Part shown: in pieces, positions 16,546 through 24,763 of the stretch
Layout of the letters: each line of letters begins with the position of its first letter
Position numbering within the stretch: the first letter of the stretch is position 1
Origin: UBA5704 sp036380715
Lineage (GTDB): Bacteria; Acidobacteriota; Thermoanaerobaculia; Multivoradales; UBA5704
Direction: 5' to 3'
Assembly: GCA_036380715.1 (NCBI GenBank)
Contig: DASVEF010000299.1
Location: 1 to 64,000 of the forward strand
Length of the DNA: 64,000 nt
Position numbers and translations under genes: made by a program
Notes under the pieces: model-generated
Databases searched by the model: none
What the model was told of the DNA's origin: nothing
The model's input: only the letters and a program-made list of their open reading frames with translations

Positions 16546-17526
16546 TCAGTACGGGTTCTGGTCGATCACGCCGTTGTTGACGCTGCGCAGGTAGTAGCCG
16601 GTGCTCGGCCGGTTCCTCAGGTCGAAAGAGCCGCCGGAGGGGACTCTCCAGATCTTGTAGTTGGAGTAGGTCAGCGGCACGCCGGACCGGCAGACCTCCG
16701 GCGCATGATCGGCCAGCACGAAGTAGGCAGGGCCGTCTCCCATCACGGTCGCCACGCCGTTGCGGTCCACGACCACCGAGGTCACCTCGTTCACAGCCAC
16801 GGCGAGAGCGTTCGCGGCTTTGCCGTCCTGGATCTGCCGGGCGAGGAAGGCCATGGTCCGGCCCATGCGGTCGCGCTGCGCGAAATGGCTGTCGGTGATC
16901 GTCCCTTCCATGTTCGCCCAGTGGAAGAAGTCGTAGGTGAAGGTGATGGTCCGGTGGTAGGGATTGGCCAGGGCGTCGCTCGACACGGCGCTCCCCCGGC
17001 AGCCATCGTAGGTGAACTCGCCCTGGATCGCCGTGCCGGCGCTGGTCCCGCCGACGCCGCCTCCCTTGGCGTAGACAGATTCGACGGCGGTCTCCACCAG
17101 GGTCCCCTTGAAATAGTTGACGTAGTTGCACTGGTCGCCGCCGGCGAAGAAGATCACCTCGGCGTTGCGCACCGTAGCTTCGACCGCGGCGGTGTTCGAG
17201 TCGCGGGCGCTGGTGATCACCAGGGTCTCGACCGAGTCGACCCCGTTCATGGCGTAGATGTAGTCGTTGTAGCCGTTGGAGCCCGACGAGCGGAGGATGA
17301 CGACGTCGACCGTGGTCGAGCAGCTCGTGCAGCCGCGGACCTGATCGATGATCCACTGGATCGCCGCGTCCACGTCCGTGCTGCCGCCGCCGAAGTCGTG
17401 GGCCGGGCCCGCCAGGACCGGGCTCACGTCCGCCGCGTTGCCCGTCAGATACCGTGTGACTTTGGCCTGGGCGGGGATCGCCACCAGGACTGCCAGCAAG
17501 ACCAGGCAAAGAGCTGCTCTCCTCAT
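16546..17526 (-). CDS. Secreted cyanophycinase-like serine peptidase (S51 type)
   Basis: A 326-residue protein with a Sec signal peptide (MRRAALCLVLLAVLVAIPAQA). The S51 features are visible: FFAGGDQCNYVNYF, the nucleophile elbow GGTSAGTAIQG (about residue 165), and DSHFAQRDRMGR, typical of cyanophycinase rather than dipeptidase E. Known relatives cut cyanophycin (Asp-Arg polymer) or single Asp dipeptides. No cyanophycin synthetase is nearby, so extracellular use of a foreign polymer is one option. The start at 17526 is chosen for the strong GAGGAGG just upstream. The C-terminal ~60 residues form an extra beta region. The gene stands alone on its strand. Confidence 0.85.
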   Translation of the reverse strand: MRRAALCLVLLAVLVAIPAQAKVTRYLTGNAADVSPVLAGPAHDFGGGSTDVDAAIQWIIDQVRGCTSCSTTVDVVILRSSGSNGYNDYIYAMNGVDSVETLVITSARDSNTAAVEATVRNAEVIFFAGGDQCNYVNYFKGTLVETAVESVYAKGGGVGGTSAGTAIQGEFTYDGCRGSAVSSDALANPYHRTITFTYDFFHWANMEGTITDSHFAQRDRMGRTMAFLARQIQDGKAANALAVAVNEVTSVVVDRNGVATVMGDGPAYFVLADHAPEVCRSGVPLTYSNYKIWRVPSGGSFDLRNRPSTGYYLRSVNNGVIDQNPY

Positions 17527-17616
17527 CGGTTCCTCCTCTCGGAAAGACGACATCCATCGCGCCGGGAGCCCGACACGCTCAGGCTCGCGGCAAGGGGTCT
17601 TACCTAGATGAGGTGC

Positions 17617-18247
17617 CGGATCAGGCCGCTTTGCGAGCCCGCTGGGCCGGGTTGGATGACTTGGGTTGCGGGCAGGCGCGAGCCCGCGCTAGGGAGGCGG
17701 AAAAATCCTCGAGACCTTCCAGGGACGCGGCGATGAAGGCTTCCGGAGCGATTTGGAGGGCTTCCGGCCGGTTTTGAGGAGGTGGGGCGGGTTTTTTACG
17801 GCCTCGGCCCGGTTTTTTCGGCTTCCAGGCGCGATTTTCCCGGGGGGAGGACGTTTTTCGGGCTAAATCCAGAAAAAACGGCCTGTACAGCGCCTGTGCT
17901 CGGATGCACAGCGGCTGTGCTCGCAGCGCAGGCGCTGTGTATCCGAGCGCAGAGGCTGTGTATGGGAGCGCAGGCGCTGAGTATGCGAGCGCAGGTGCTG
18001 TGCATCCGAGCGCAGGCGCTGTGTGTCCGAGCATAGCCGCTGAGTATCCGAGCACAGGCGCTGTGCATCGGAGCGCCAGGGCTGTGCAGGGACCCGCGCT
18101 CAGGACCTTTTTCCCAGATGACGGATCCTCTGGCGCCTGCAAGATACCGGTCCACGGAAAGAACTTCCGGCCGCCGCCGGGGAATTCCCATCTATTGAGA
18201 CCTCATCCCGTGGCGTCGGATCAGGCCGCTTTGCGAGCCCGCTGGGC
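17617..18247. repeat. 31-bp direct repeats flanking the second 21-bp array
   Basis: CGGATCAGGCCGCTTTGCGA plus eleven more bases is identical at 17617-17647 and 18217-18247, exactly 600 bp apart. The right copy encodes the last residues and stop codon of the glycosyltransferase gene (AQRARKAA). The left copy encodes the same peptide end on an otherwise unrelated frame. The block between holds only periodic repeat DNA. This looks like duplication of the gene end, either when the block was inserted or by tandem duplication followed by decay. Confidence 0.85.
17735..18090. repeat. Second 21-bp-period array
   Basis: From about 17885 to 18090 some ten units of the form GCGCTGTGTATCCGAGCGC plus two bases repeat every 21 bp. 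The sequence before it (17735-17885) changes consensus, with units around GGCTTCCGG and CGGTTTTTTC, but stays in 21-bp phase. At unit junctions AGCGCAGGCGCT is a short palindrome. Open frames exist on both strands (heptads such as PALGYTA), but none has a credible start or known domain. Confidence 0.8.
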
Positions 18248-19972
18248 TGTCAGCGTGAGCGGCCCCACCTTCATCGCGCCGGAGAAGGGGACGGCGAGGA
18301 CGTAGAAGTCCTCCCCCGTCCGCCGGACCTCCCCCAGAGGCAGGGCGAGCCGGTTTCCCGGGAGCCCGGAGAGGACGAAGACGATCCGGCGGGTCGCGGC
18401 GGGCAGCTCGATCGTGCCCTGGACGCGCTGGAAGGGCCGGTGCGCCTGGGTGGCTTCCGCGAATCCCTGCTCCGGAACCAGGAAGACGAGAGGGTACTCC
18501 GGCAGATACCACTGCAGATGCCGCTGCCATGGGCAGAGAAAGCCCTCCGCGCCGGACCCGCCGGTCCCGGACAACTCGACGGCCGCCAGGACGGTGTCCG
18601 CCGGGGACCAGGACCGGATCGCCTCCAGGGTGCGATCCAGGCCGAGCTCGTACTCCGCGATCGTGCCCTGGTTGAATTCGTGGCGGACGATCGCCCAAGG
18701 CTTGGGCTGGTCGGGGCGCCGGTCGGCGCCGAAGAGGAAGAGGCCGGCTCCAACCATGGCGGCCACCGCGGTCGCGGCGAGCGCTCTGGGCCGGCTGGCG
18801 GCGAGGGCCGGAGCCGCGGCGAGGGCGAGGGCGGTCAGCAGGGCCGGCAGGTGGATCAGGGTGTAGCCGGCCTTGGTAATGTGGAACAGGGCGAAGAAGA
18901 GGACCGGCGGCAGCGCCCAGGCGAGGAGCCAGGAGAGCCGCGAGGCCAGGAGCCGCAGCCCGGGGAGGACCTGCCGGGGCGCGGTCGCCCAAACCAGGAG
19001 GAGCGCCACGGCTCCGGGGAAGATCCCCTGGAGCGCCCACTTCGTCAGGACCTCCACGTTGTGCGCGAGCGCTCCCCAGCCCGCGCCGTAGAGGACGGAA
19101 GTCTGCGGCAGCAGGGTTCCGAAATGCGCGGTGCTGATCCGCCGGTAGGCCCCGTAGCCGCCGGCCAGCAGGCAGAGCGGCACGAACCAGGCGAGGACGA
19201 GCGCAACGCCGAGCGCGGCGCCTCCAAAGAAGAGGCTGGGCGTCAGCCTCCCCCGCCGCCAGGTCCGGAAGAGGCCGAACAGAAACAGGGGGGCCAGGAG
19301 CACCAGGGTCGACTGGCGGAGCCCGCCGGCCACGGCCATCAGGGCGCAGGCCAGAAGAAAGGCCCGCCGGCTCTCGCTCATCCGCAGCGCTCCATAAGCG
19401 ACGGCGACGCTCAATCCCCCTTCGAGGGCATAGATCAGCGGCAGCTCGCCGTAGAACCAGAGGAGGGGGTTGAAGGCGTATAGGACACCGGCGAAAGCGG
19501 CGGCCGGGACCCTCACCCCCTGGCCCCCTCTCCCATCCGCACTCCCGCCGCCCGGGAGAGGGGGAAACGCTCTCCGAGAGGCTCTTCCGAGCCAAGCGAA
19601 AATCTGCCTCCCCCCTCTCCCGGGAGGGTGTGAGTGCGGATGGGAGAGGGGGGCCGGGGGGGTGAGGGTCCCGGCCCGGCCCGTCAGCAAAACGATGCAG
19701 GCGGCTCCCAGGGCTCCTCCGAGGATCGCCAGGGCCACCATGCCGTGCAGGGGGTCGAGGCCGAGGGCGGCGAGGAGCTTCAGGATTCCGATGTAGAGAG
19801 GATAGCCGGGCGGGTGCGGATGGTGGGCCGCGAGGTCGTACCGCTCCACGCCGAGAGCGAACTGGATGGAGTCGTGGTCCCACATCCGCCGGGCGGCGAA
19901 GGGGACGCGGATCAGGAGGGCGGCGACGGCCGACCCGAGCGCGATCCAGCGCAGGCGGGGGTCGGCCGTCAT
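18221..19972 (-). CDS. GT39-type membrane glycosyltransferase, with an in-frame repeat insertion
   Basis: A ~583-residue polytopic membrane protein of the dolichyl-phosphate-mannose mannosyltransferase superfamily (ArnT/PMT-like). The first loop has the acidic motif MWDHDSIQFALG followed by HPHPPGYPLYIG, the usual catalytic-loop and substrate signature, and at least nine hydrophobic helices follow. Relatives move a sugar from a polyprenyl phosphate to lipid or protein at the outer face of the membrane. Between the second and third helices the protein holds ~55 extra Pro/Gly/Arg-rich residues encoded by a pair of REP-like elements (19506-19672) that keep the frame. TTG at 19990 is an alternative start. 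It follows the DinB-like gene by only a few bases. Confidence 0.8.
   Translation of the reverse strand: MTADPRLRWIALGSAVAALLIRVPFAARRMWDHDSIQFALGVERYDLAAHHPHPPGYPLYIGILKLLAALGLDPLHGMVALAILGGALGAACIVLLTGRAGTLTPPAPLSHPHSHPPGRGGRQIFAWLGRASRRAFPPLPGGGSADGRGGQGVRVPAAAFAGVLYAFNPLLWFYGELPLIYALEGGLSVAVAYGALRMSESRRAFLLACALMAVAGGLRQSTLVLLAPLFLFGLFRTWRRGRLTPSLFFGGAALGVALVLAWFVPLCLLAGGYGAYRRISTAHFGTLLPQTSVLYGAGWGALAHNVEVLTKWALQGIFPGAVALLLVWATAPRQVLPGLRLLASRLSWLLAWALPPVLFFALFHITKAGYTLIHLPALLTALALAAAPALAASRPRALAATAVAAMVGAGLFLFGADRRPDQPKPWAIVRHEFNQGTIAEYELGLDRTLEAIRSWSPADTVLAAVELSGTGGSGAEGFLCPWQRHLQWYLPEYPLVFLVPEQGFAEATQAHRPFQRVQGTIELPAATRRIVFVLSGLPGNRLALPLGEVRRTGEDFYVLAVPFSGAMKVGPLTLTAQRARKAA
19506..19672. 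repeat. Pair of inverted REP-like elements inside the glycosyltransferase gene
   Basis: The left element (about 19509-19570) starts ACCCTCACCCCCTGGCCCCC. The right one (about 19605-19671) is its inverted copy ending GGGGGGGTGAGGGTCC. Together they form a long palindrome with a ~35-bp centre. In the minus-strand gene they encode a Pro/Gly/Arg-rich linker without stop codons. The position corresponds to a loop that is only a few residues long in ordinary relatives. Confidence 0.85.
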
Positions 19973-19994
19973 CGAGGGCTCGGAGCGCAACTGG

Positions 19995-20573
19995 CTACTG
20001 GCCGCCGCCGGCGCTCCAGGGCGGAACGATGCCGCTCATGCGGGCATAGGCGATCGACTGGCCGAGGTGCTCGTGCGCGTGGGTCGCGATCAGCATGAAA
20101 CCCTCGCGGACCGTGCCATCGTGGTCGAAGATCTTTATCGTCTTGTCGAGCTCGGCCTCGGGGGCCGTTTCGATGGCCTTGCGGGCGTGGTCGAACGACT
20201 TCTTGAGTGCATCGATCACCTTGGCCTTGTCCGTGGAGGCCTTCTCAATGTTCCGCAGGTCGAGGCCCTCGGGTGGCTTGACGCCCCACAGGGTCGGCAG
20301 GAAGTAGTTGCCGCCGGCCACGTGCAGGAACACCTCGCCGGTCGAGCGGACCTTGTCGTTGGGCTTCCACGAGTACTTCTCGGCGGGGGTCGCCTCGGCC
20401 AGGGCGATCAGCTTCTCCTGGGCGTCGCCGATCTGCCGCAGGATCTCGGCGCGAACGCCGGACCCGGGCTTAGCCGCAGCGGGCTGCTCGTCCGCCCGGG
20501 CCGGCGACGCCAGGACGGCGGTGAGTGCCAGGACCAAGGCGCAAGTGAGGGTGAGGCTGAGGGCTCGTTTCAT
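19995..20573 (-). CDS. Exported DinB/YfiT-like four-helix protein
   Basis: A 192-residue protein with a signal peptide (KRALSLTLTCALVLALTA, then SPARA). The DinB-like four-helix bundle has its metal-binding histidines in VFLHVAGGNYF and THAHEHLGQ. Such proteins bind a divalent metal and often act as thiol-dependent transferases or hydrolases; the substrate here is unknown. The ATG at 20573 has GAGGAGATC upstream. It lies back to back with the MscS-FHA gene across 67 bp and directly before the glycosyltransferase gene. Confidence 0.85.
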   Translation of the reverse strand: MKRALSLTLTCALVLALTAVLASPARADEQPAAAKPGSGVRAEILRQIGDAQEKLIALAEATPAEKYSWKPNDKVRSTGEVFLHVAGGNYFLPTLWGVKPPEGLDLRNIEKASTDKAKVIDALKKSFDHARKAIETAPEAELDKTIKIFDHDGTVREGFMLIATHAHEHLGQSIAYARMSGIVPPWSAGGGQ

Positions 20574-20640
20574 CGTTGATCTCCTCGACGGGGAAAAAGG
20601 AACTGATCCCGCAGATCTTAGCGCTAGAATCGCGCCGGGG

Positions 20641-21960
20641 GTGAACCCGATGATGCAGATGACCCTCGCCCTGCTGGCGAGCGTCGGAGCCTTCGCGCTC
20701 CTCATAGCCCTGATCGCCTGGCTGCAGCGCAAGTTCTTCCTGGTGCGGCAGCTCGCGTTCCCGCTCTACGTGGCGGCCGCGGCGGCCGGTCTGGAGGTCT
20801 TCATCCTGGTGATGCCGGGCTACAGGCCGGTGGAGCTCCACCGGGCGCTCGGCTGGCTGCTGCTCTTCTGCGGCCTCGCTCTGGTCCTGCGGCTGCTCGT
20901 GCTCTACCTGTTCGACGTCCACCTGTACGCGCAGAAGGGCGTCCGCCTTCCTCCCCTGCTCTCCGCGGTCACCATGGCCGTGATCTACCTGGTCACCGCG
21001 CTGATCACTCTGCGGCTGACCATCCCCGGTCTGGACGTGACGCCCCTGGTGGCGACCAGCGCCGTCACCTCCCTGGTGCTCGGCCTCGCCTTGCAGCCGA
21101 TCCTCTCCAACTTTTTCGCCGGCCTGGTGATCAGCGTGGAGCGGCCGTTCCGGATCAACGACTGGATCCGGATCGGCGACCAGGAGGGGCGGGTGGTCGC
21201 CATCACCTGGCGCACCACCCACCTGCGGACGCGCGACAACGACAACCTGGTCATCCCCAACGGCAAGCTCGCCGACGAGCGGGTGCTCAACTTCTACTAC
21301 CCGCACCCGATGCACATGGAGCGGGTCAAGGTCGGGGCGGACTACAAGGTTCCGCCCTACCGGGTGCGCCGCGCCTTGCTGGAAGCGGTGCCGGGGGTCC
21401 AGGGCATCCTCGACAAGCCGAGCCCCGACATCTTCGTGCTCTCCTTCGACGAGAACGCCATCCTTTACGAGCTGCGGGTGTGGATCGAAGACATGGTTCA
21501 GGCACACCGGATCGCGAGCGACCTCAGAGGGCGCATCTGGGAGGAATTCAAGAAGGCGGGGATCACGATCCCGTACCCGATCCGCACGATCGAGCTGCCG
21601 CCCCGCCCCCGCAGACGCCCTCAAGCCGAGACCGGAGGAGGCCCGCGGCCGGCGCGGCTCTACGTGGCGGAGGGCCCCGAGCGCGGGCAGTCGCTCGATC
21701 TCGGCGGTCTTGACGGGGAGGCCACGACAGTGGGACGCTCTCGCGGTTGCTCGCTCTCGCTGAGCGAGCCGAACGCCAGCAAAGAGCACCTGAAGATCGA
21801 ATGGAAGGACGGCGCCTGGCTGCTGACCGATCTGGAGAGCAGCTTCGGCACCCGGGTCAACGGCCAGCCCACGGCTCGCAAGGAGCTCGCGCCGCTCGAC
21901 CGCATCTCGATCGGCGACACGGTTATCATCTTCGAGAGCGATGCCCACGGACCTGCCTGA
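20641..21960 (+). CDS. MscS-family mechanosensitive channel fused to a C-terminal FHA domain
   Basis: About 439 residues. Four hydrophobic helices precede the MscS core: the pore helix (VTSLVLGLALQPILSNFFAG), the beta domain start (ERPFRINDWIRIGDQEGRV), the RTRDNDNLVIPN segment, and an alpha/beta vestibule domain. After a basic proline-rich linker (PPRPRRRPQAETGG) an FHA domain follows (about residues 340-435): TTVGRSRGCSLSL, the conserved SKEHLKI, and LESSFGTRVNG. FHA domains bind phosphothreonine. GTG 20641 and ATG 20650 are both possible starts; TAGAAT at 20625-20630 favours a very short leader. It overlaps the next gene, a pseudokinase, by 20 bases, so the two are probably one unit. Confidence 0.9.
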   Translation: MNPMMQMTLALLASVGAFALLIALIAWLQRKFFLVRQLAFPLYVAAAAAGLEVFILVMPGYRPVELHRALGWLLLFCGLALVLRLLVLYLFDVHLYAQKGVRLPPLLSAVTMAVIYLVTALITLRLTIPGLDVTPLVATSAVTSLVLGLALQPILSNFFAGLVISVERPFRINDWIRIGDQEGRVVAITWRTTHLRTRDNDNLVIPNGKLADERVLNFYYPHPMHMERVKVGADYKVPPYRVRRALLEAVPGVQGILDKPSPDIFVLSFDENAILYELRVWIEDMVQAHRIASDLRGRIWEEFKKAGITIPYPIRTIELPPRPRRRPQAETGGGPRPARLYVAEGPERGQSLDLGGLDGEATTVGRSRGCSLSLSEPNASKEHLKIEWKDGAWLLTDLESSFGTRVNGQPTARKELAPLDRISIGDTVIIFESDAHGPA

Positions 21961-22870
21961 CTCCATCGGACCCTACCGCGTCAACGAGCTGATCGGCCGG
22001 GAGGGCCCCGCACTCCTCTACCGCGCCTCCGCTCCAGGCGACGGACGGGCCGTGATCGTCCACCTTCTCTCCGCTCGCGTGGCCGAGGAGCGGGGTCTGC
22101 TGGAGCGCTTCCGGCGGGAGGCGGGAGCCCTGGCCCGGTCGAGCCATCCCAACCTCCTCAGGGTCCTGGAGATTGGCGAGGAGGGGGCTCGCCCGTTCAT
22201 GGCGACCGAGCCGTTCGACGGCGTCCCGCTCGACGAGGTGCTGAAGGGCCGGCAGCTTTCAGCGCCCGAGGCGATCAACGTGATGAAGGGGATCTGCCGC
22301 GGCCTGGCCCACGCTCATCAGCACGGCGTGGTCCACGGTCACGTCTGGCCCCATGCCGTCCTCGTCTCCCGGGACCTCTCCCAGGTGAAGCTGACCGACT
22401 TCGGCTTCGCTCGGGCCGACTCGCTCGGCAAGACAGGTACCCTGAACACGGGCGCGCTCTCGCTCGGAGCCTTCCACTACCTGGCTCCGGAACAGGTCGA
22501 TCAGAGGACCGGAGGGACAGCCGACCACCGGGCGGATCTCTACTCCGCGGGCGCGGTCTTCCACGAGATGCTGACCGGGCGGCCCCCCGGAGGGCGCTTC
22601 GCCCTGCCGAGCCAACTCAAAGCCGAGCTCACGCCGGATGCGGACGTGGTCGTCCTGAAATGCCTGGCCCGCAACCCGGGCGAGCGCTACGCGTCGGCGA
22701 TCGACCTGCTGAACGATCTCGCGAGGCTCGAAGAGGCGATGCGGGTGCGCGTCCTCTCGGAATTCCAGGGCATCACCCGCCCCGGCTCGCGCAAGCGGGC
22801 GCTCCTCCTCGCCGGGCTGATCCTCCTCCTCGCCGCACTGGCTGTGGCCGGCTTTTTCATCGCGCGCTGA
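21941..22870 (+). CDS. Membrane-anchored Ser/Thr protein pseudokinase
   Basis: A 309-residue protein with a PknB-type kinase fold (about 10-262) and one C-terminal membrane helix (288-307, LLLAGLILLLAALAVAGFFI). The fold is clear (ERFRREAGALARSSHPNLL, DFGFA at 153-157, APE at 182-184, HRADLYSAGAVFHEMLTGRPP). The catalytic set is lost: the beta-3 lysine position is His41, HRDLKPEN reads HGHVWPHA with Asp changed to His134 and Asn to Ala139, and the P-loop lacks its glycines. DFG and APE remain. Phosphotransfer is therefore unlikely, and a scaffold or ligand-binding role is inferred. The gene overlaps the MscS-FHA gene by 20 bases. Confidence 0.9.
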   Translation: MPTDLPDSIGPYRVNELIGREGPALLYRASAPGDGRAVIVHLLSARVAEERGLLERFRREAGALARSSHPNLLRVLEIGEEGARPFMATEPFDGVPLDEVLKGRQLSAPEAINVMKGICRGLAHAHQHGVVHGHVWPHAVLVSRDLSQVKLTDFGFARADSLGKTGTLNTGALSLGAFHYLAPEQVDQRTGGTADHRADLYSAGAVFHEMLTGRPPGGRFALPSQLKAELTPDADVVVLKCLARNPGERYASAIDLLNDLARLEEAMRVRVLSEFQGITRPGSRKRALLLAGLILLLAALAVAGFFIAR

Positions 22871-22911
22871 GGGGCTGCAGCTCTCTCGCCGGGAGCAAGC
22901 CGCTTCTGGCG

Positions 22912-22917
22912 GATAAT
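22912..22917 (+). promoter_or_regulatory. -10-like box six bases before the aldo/keto reductase start
   Basis: GATAAT lies 6 nt before ATG 22924 with no Shine-Dalgarno sequence between. A transcript starting at or next to the ATG would be leaderless. Confidence 0.4.
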
Positions 22918-22923
22918 GGCGCC

Positions 22924-23922
22924 ATGAGCTACCGCAATCTCGGCCAGACCGGTCTCAAGGTGTCGCCGCTCTGCCTGGGCGCGATGATGTTCGGCAAGTG
23001 GGGCAACCCCGATCACGACGACTGCATCCGGATCATCCACCGGGCCCTGGAGGCCGGCGTCAACTTCATCGACACGGCCAACGGCTACTCCGAGGGGGAG
23101 TCAGAGGTCATCGTCGGCAAGGCGCTCCGGGGCCGCCGCGAGAAGGCCGTGCTCGCCACCAAGGTCTGGGCTCCCGTGGGCGAGGGGCCGAACGAGCGTG
23201 GCCTGTCGCGCAAGGCCATCCAGGAGCAGGTCGAGAACAGCCTGCGCCACCTCGGCACCGATGTCATCGACCTGTACCAGATCCACCGTCCCGACCCCAC
23301 GACCCCAGTGGAAGAGACCCTCTCCACCCTCAACGACCTGGTCCGCCAGGGCAAAGTCCGCTACATCGGCTGCTCCACCAACCACTACGAGGGCCAGGGA
23401 CTGTGGGAGAAGCGCTTCTCCGCCTGGGAGATCGTCGAGACCCTGTGGATCAGCGAGCGCCGCGGCTGGGAGCGCTTCGTCTCCCTCCAGCCGCCGTACA
23501 GCATTCTGCGCCGCGTCATGGAGCTGGAGCACTTCCCCATGTGCCAGCGCTTCGGCATCGCCAATATCGTCTGGAGCCCGCTCGAGGGGGGCTGGCTCAC
23601 CGGCAAGTACCGCCGCGACGCCGAGAATCCCATGGACAGCCAGCGCGCCCAGCACTGGATCGGCGACATCGACAATCCCAAGTTCCAGCGCCGCCTCGAC
23701 ATCGTCGAGCAGCTCGTGCCCATGGCCGAGGCCAAGGGGGTCTCGCTCGCCCGCTTCGCCAACGCCTGGGCGCTCCGCCACCCGGCGGTCACCTCGGTCA
23801 TCATCGGACCGCGGACCCTGGAACAGCTCGAAGATAGCCTGGGAGCGCTGGAGGTCCAGGTCACTCCCGAAGAAGCGGCCCGGATCGACGAGTTGGTGCC
23901 GCCGGGGACCTCGGCGCTCTGA
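22924..23922 (+). CDS. Aldo/keto reductase
   Basis: A 332-residue cytoplasmic NADPH-dependent (beta/alpha)8-barrel reductase. The catalytic tetrad is visible: Asp and Tyr in DTANGYSEG, Lys in LATKVW, and His in YQIHRPD. The C-terminal cofactor segment is VIIGPRTLEQLED. It resembles the YghZ/PdxI-like group of the family (N-terminus MSYRNLGQTGLKVSPLCLG). The natural substrate is unknown. It precedes the SDR gene by 19 bases on the same strand, so the two probably form an operon for carbonyl reduction. Confidence 0.93.
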   Translation: MSYRNLGQTGLKVSPLCLGAMMFGKWGNPDHDDCIRIIHRALEAGVNFIDTANGYSEGESEVIVGKALRGRREKAVLATKVWAPVGEGPNERGLSRKAIQEQVENSLRHLGTDVIDLYQIHRPDPTTPVEETLSTLNDLVRQGKVRYIGCSTNHYEGQGLWEKRFSAWEIVETLWISERRGWERFVSLQPPYSILRRVMELEHFPMCQRFGIANIVWSPLEGGWLTGKYRRDAENPMDSQRAQHWIGDIDNPKFQRRLDIVEQLVPMAEAKGVSLARFANAWALRHPAVTSVIIGPRTLEQLEDSLGALEVQVTPEEAARIDELVPPGTSAL

Positions 23923-23941
23923 ATCTTTTCGGAGGGAGACC

Positions 23942-24763
23942 ATGACCGACCTCAGAGGCAGGACCCTGTTCATCACCGGCGCGAGCCGCGGCATCGGCAA
24001 GGCGATCGCGCTGCGCGCCGCCGCGGACGGCGCCAACGTCGTCATCGCCGCCAAGACCACGGAGCCCCATTCCAAACTGCCGGGGACGATCTACACCGCC
24101 GCCGAGGAGATCGAGCAGGCCGGCGGCAAGGCCCTGCCGCTGCCGGTGGACATCCGCGACGAGGAGCAGGTCCAGAAGGCGGTCGAGCAGGCGGTCCAGA
24201 CCTTCGGCGGAATCGACGTCCTGGTCAACAACGCGAGCGCCATCAACCTGACCCCGACGCTCCAGACGCCGATGAAACGCTTCGACCTGATGTGGGGGGT
24301 CAACGCCCGCGGCACATTCGCCTGCTCGCAGGCCTGCATCCCATACCTCCGGAAGTCGCCCAACCCGCACATCCTGACCCTCTCGCCGCCGCTCAATCTC
24401 GACCCCAAGTGGTTCAAGAACCACGTCGCCTACACGATCTCCAAGTACGGGATGAGCCTCTGCGTGCTGGGGATGGCCGAGGAATTCCGCGCCGACGGCA
24501 TCGCCGTCAACGCGCTCTGGCCGCGCACGGTCATCGCTACCGCCGCGCTCGCCATGCTCGGCGGCATGGCCCCGCCGGAGCGCTGCCGCAAGCCCGAGAT
24601 CGTGGCCGACGCCGCGCACGTCCTCCTGACGCGCGACAGCCGCTGCTGCACGGGCAACTTCTACATCGACGAGGACGTGCTGCGGGAGGCCGGAGTCACC
24701 GACTTCGAGAGGTATGCGGTCCAGCCCGGGGGGCCGCTGATGCCGGACCTGTTCCTGGGTTAG
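23942..24763 (+). CDS. Short-chain dehydrogenase/reductase (HSDL2-like)
   Basis: A 273-residue Rossmann-fold oxidoreductase. The cofactor motif TGASRGIGKA is at residues 12-21, NNAS at ~93, and YTISK (Tyr and Lys of the active site) near 161-165. The usual active-site Ser lies in LTLSPPLN. The segment NLDPKWFKNHVAYTISKYGM and the ending GNFYIDEDVLREAGVTDF are like those of hydroxysteroid-dehydrogenase-like protein 2. The ribosome site is GGAGGGAGACC. It overlaps the convergent gene downstream by four bases. Confidence 0.93.
   Translation: MTDLRGRTLFITGASRGIGKAIALRAAADGANVVIAAKTTEPHSKLPGTIYTAAEEIEQAGGKALPLPVDIRDEEQVQKAVEQAVQTFGGIDVLVNNASAINLTPTLQTPMKRFDLMWGVNARGTFACSQACIPYLRKSPNPHILTLSPPLNLDPKWFKNHVAYTISKYGMSLCVLGMAEEFRADGIAVNALWPRTVIATAALAMLGGMAPPERCRKPEIVADAAHVLLTRDSRCCTGNFYIDEDVLREAGVTDFERYAVQPGGPLMPDLFLG

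Noticed and set aside
17621..18142. Minus-strand 173-residue frame ending in AQRARKAA
   Set aside because: Its end is the duplicated 31-bp gene end and its body is the 21-bp-period block. It has no start signal, and the codon pattern follows the repeat.
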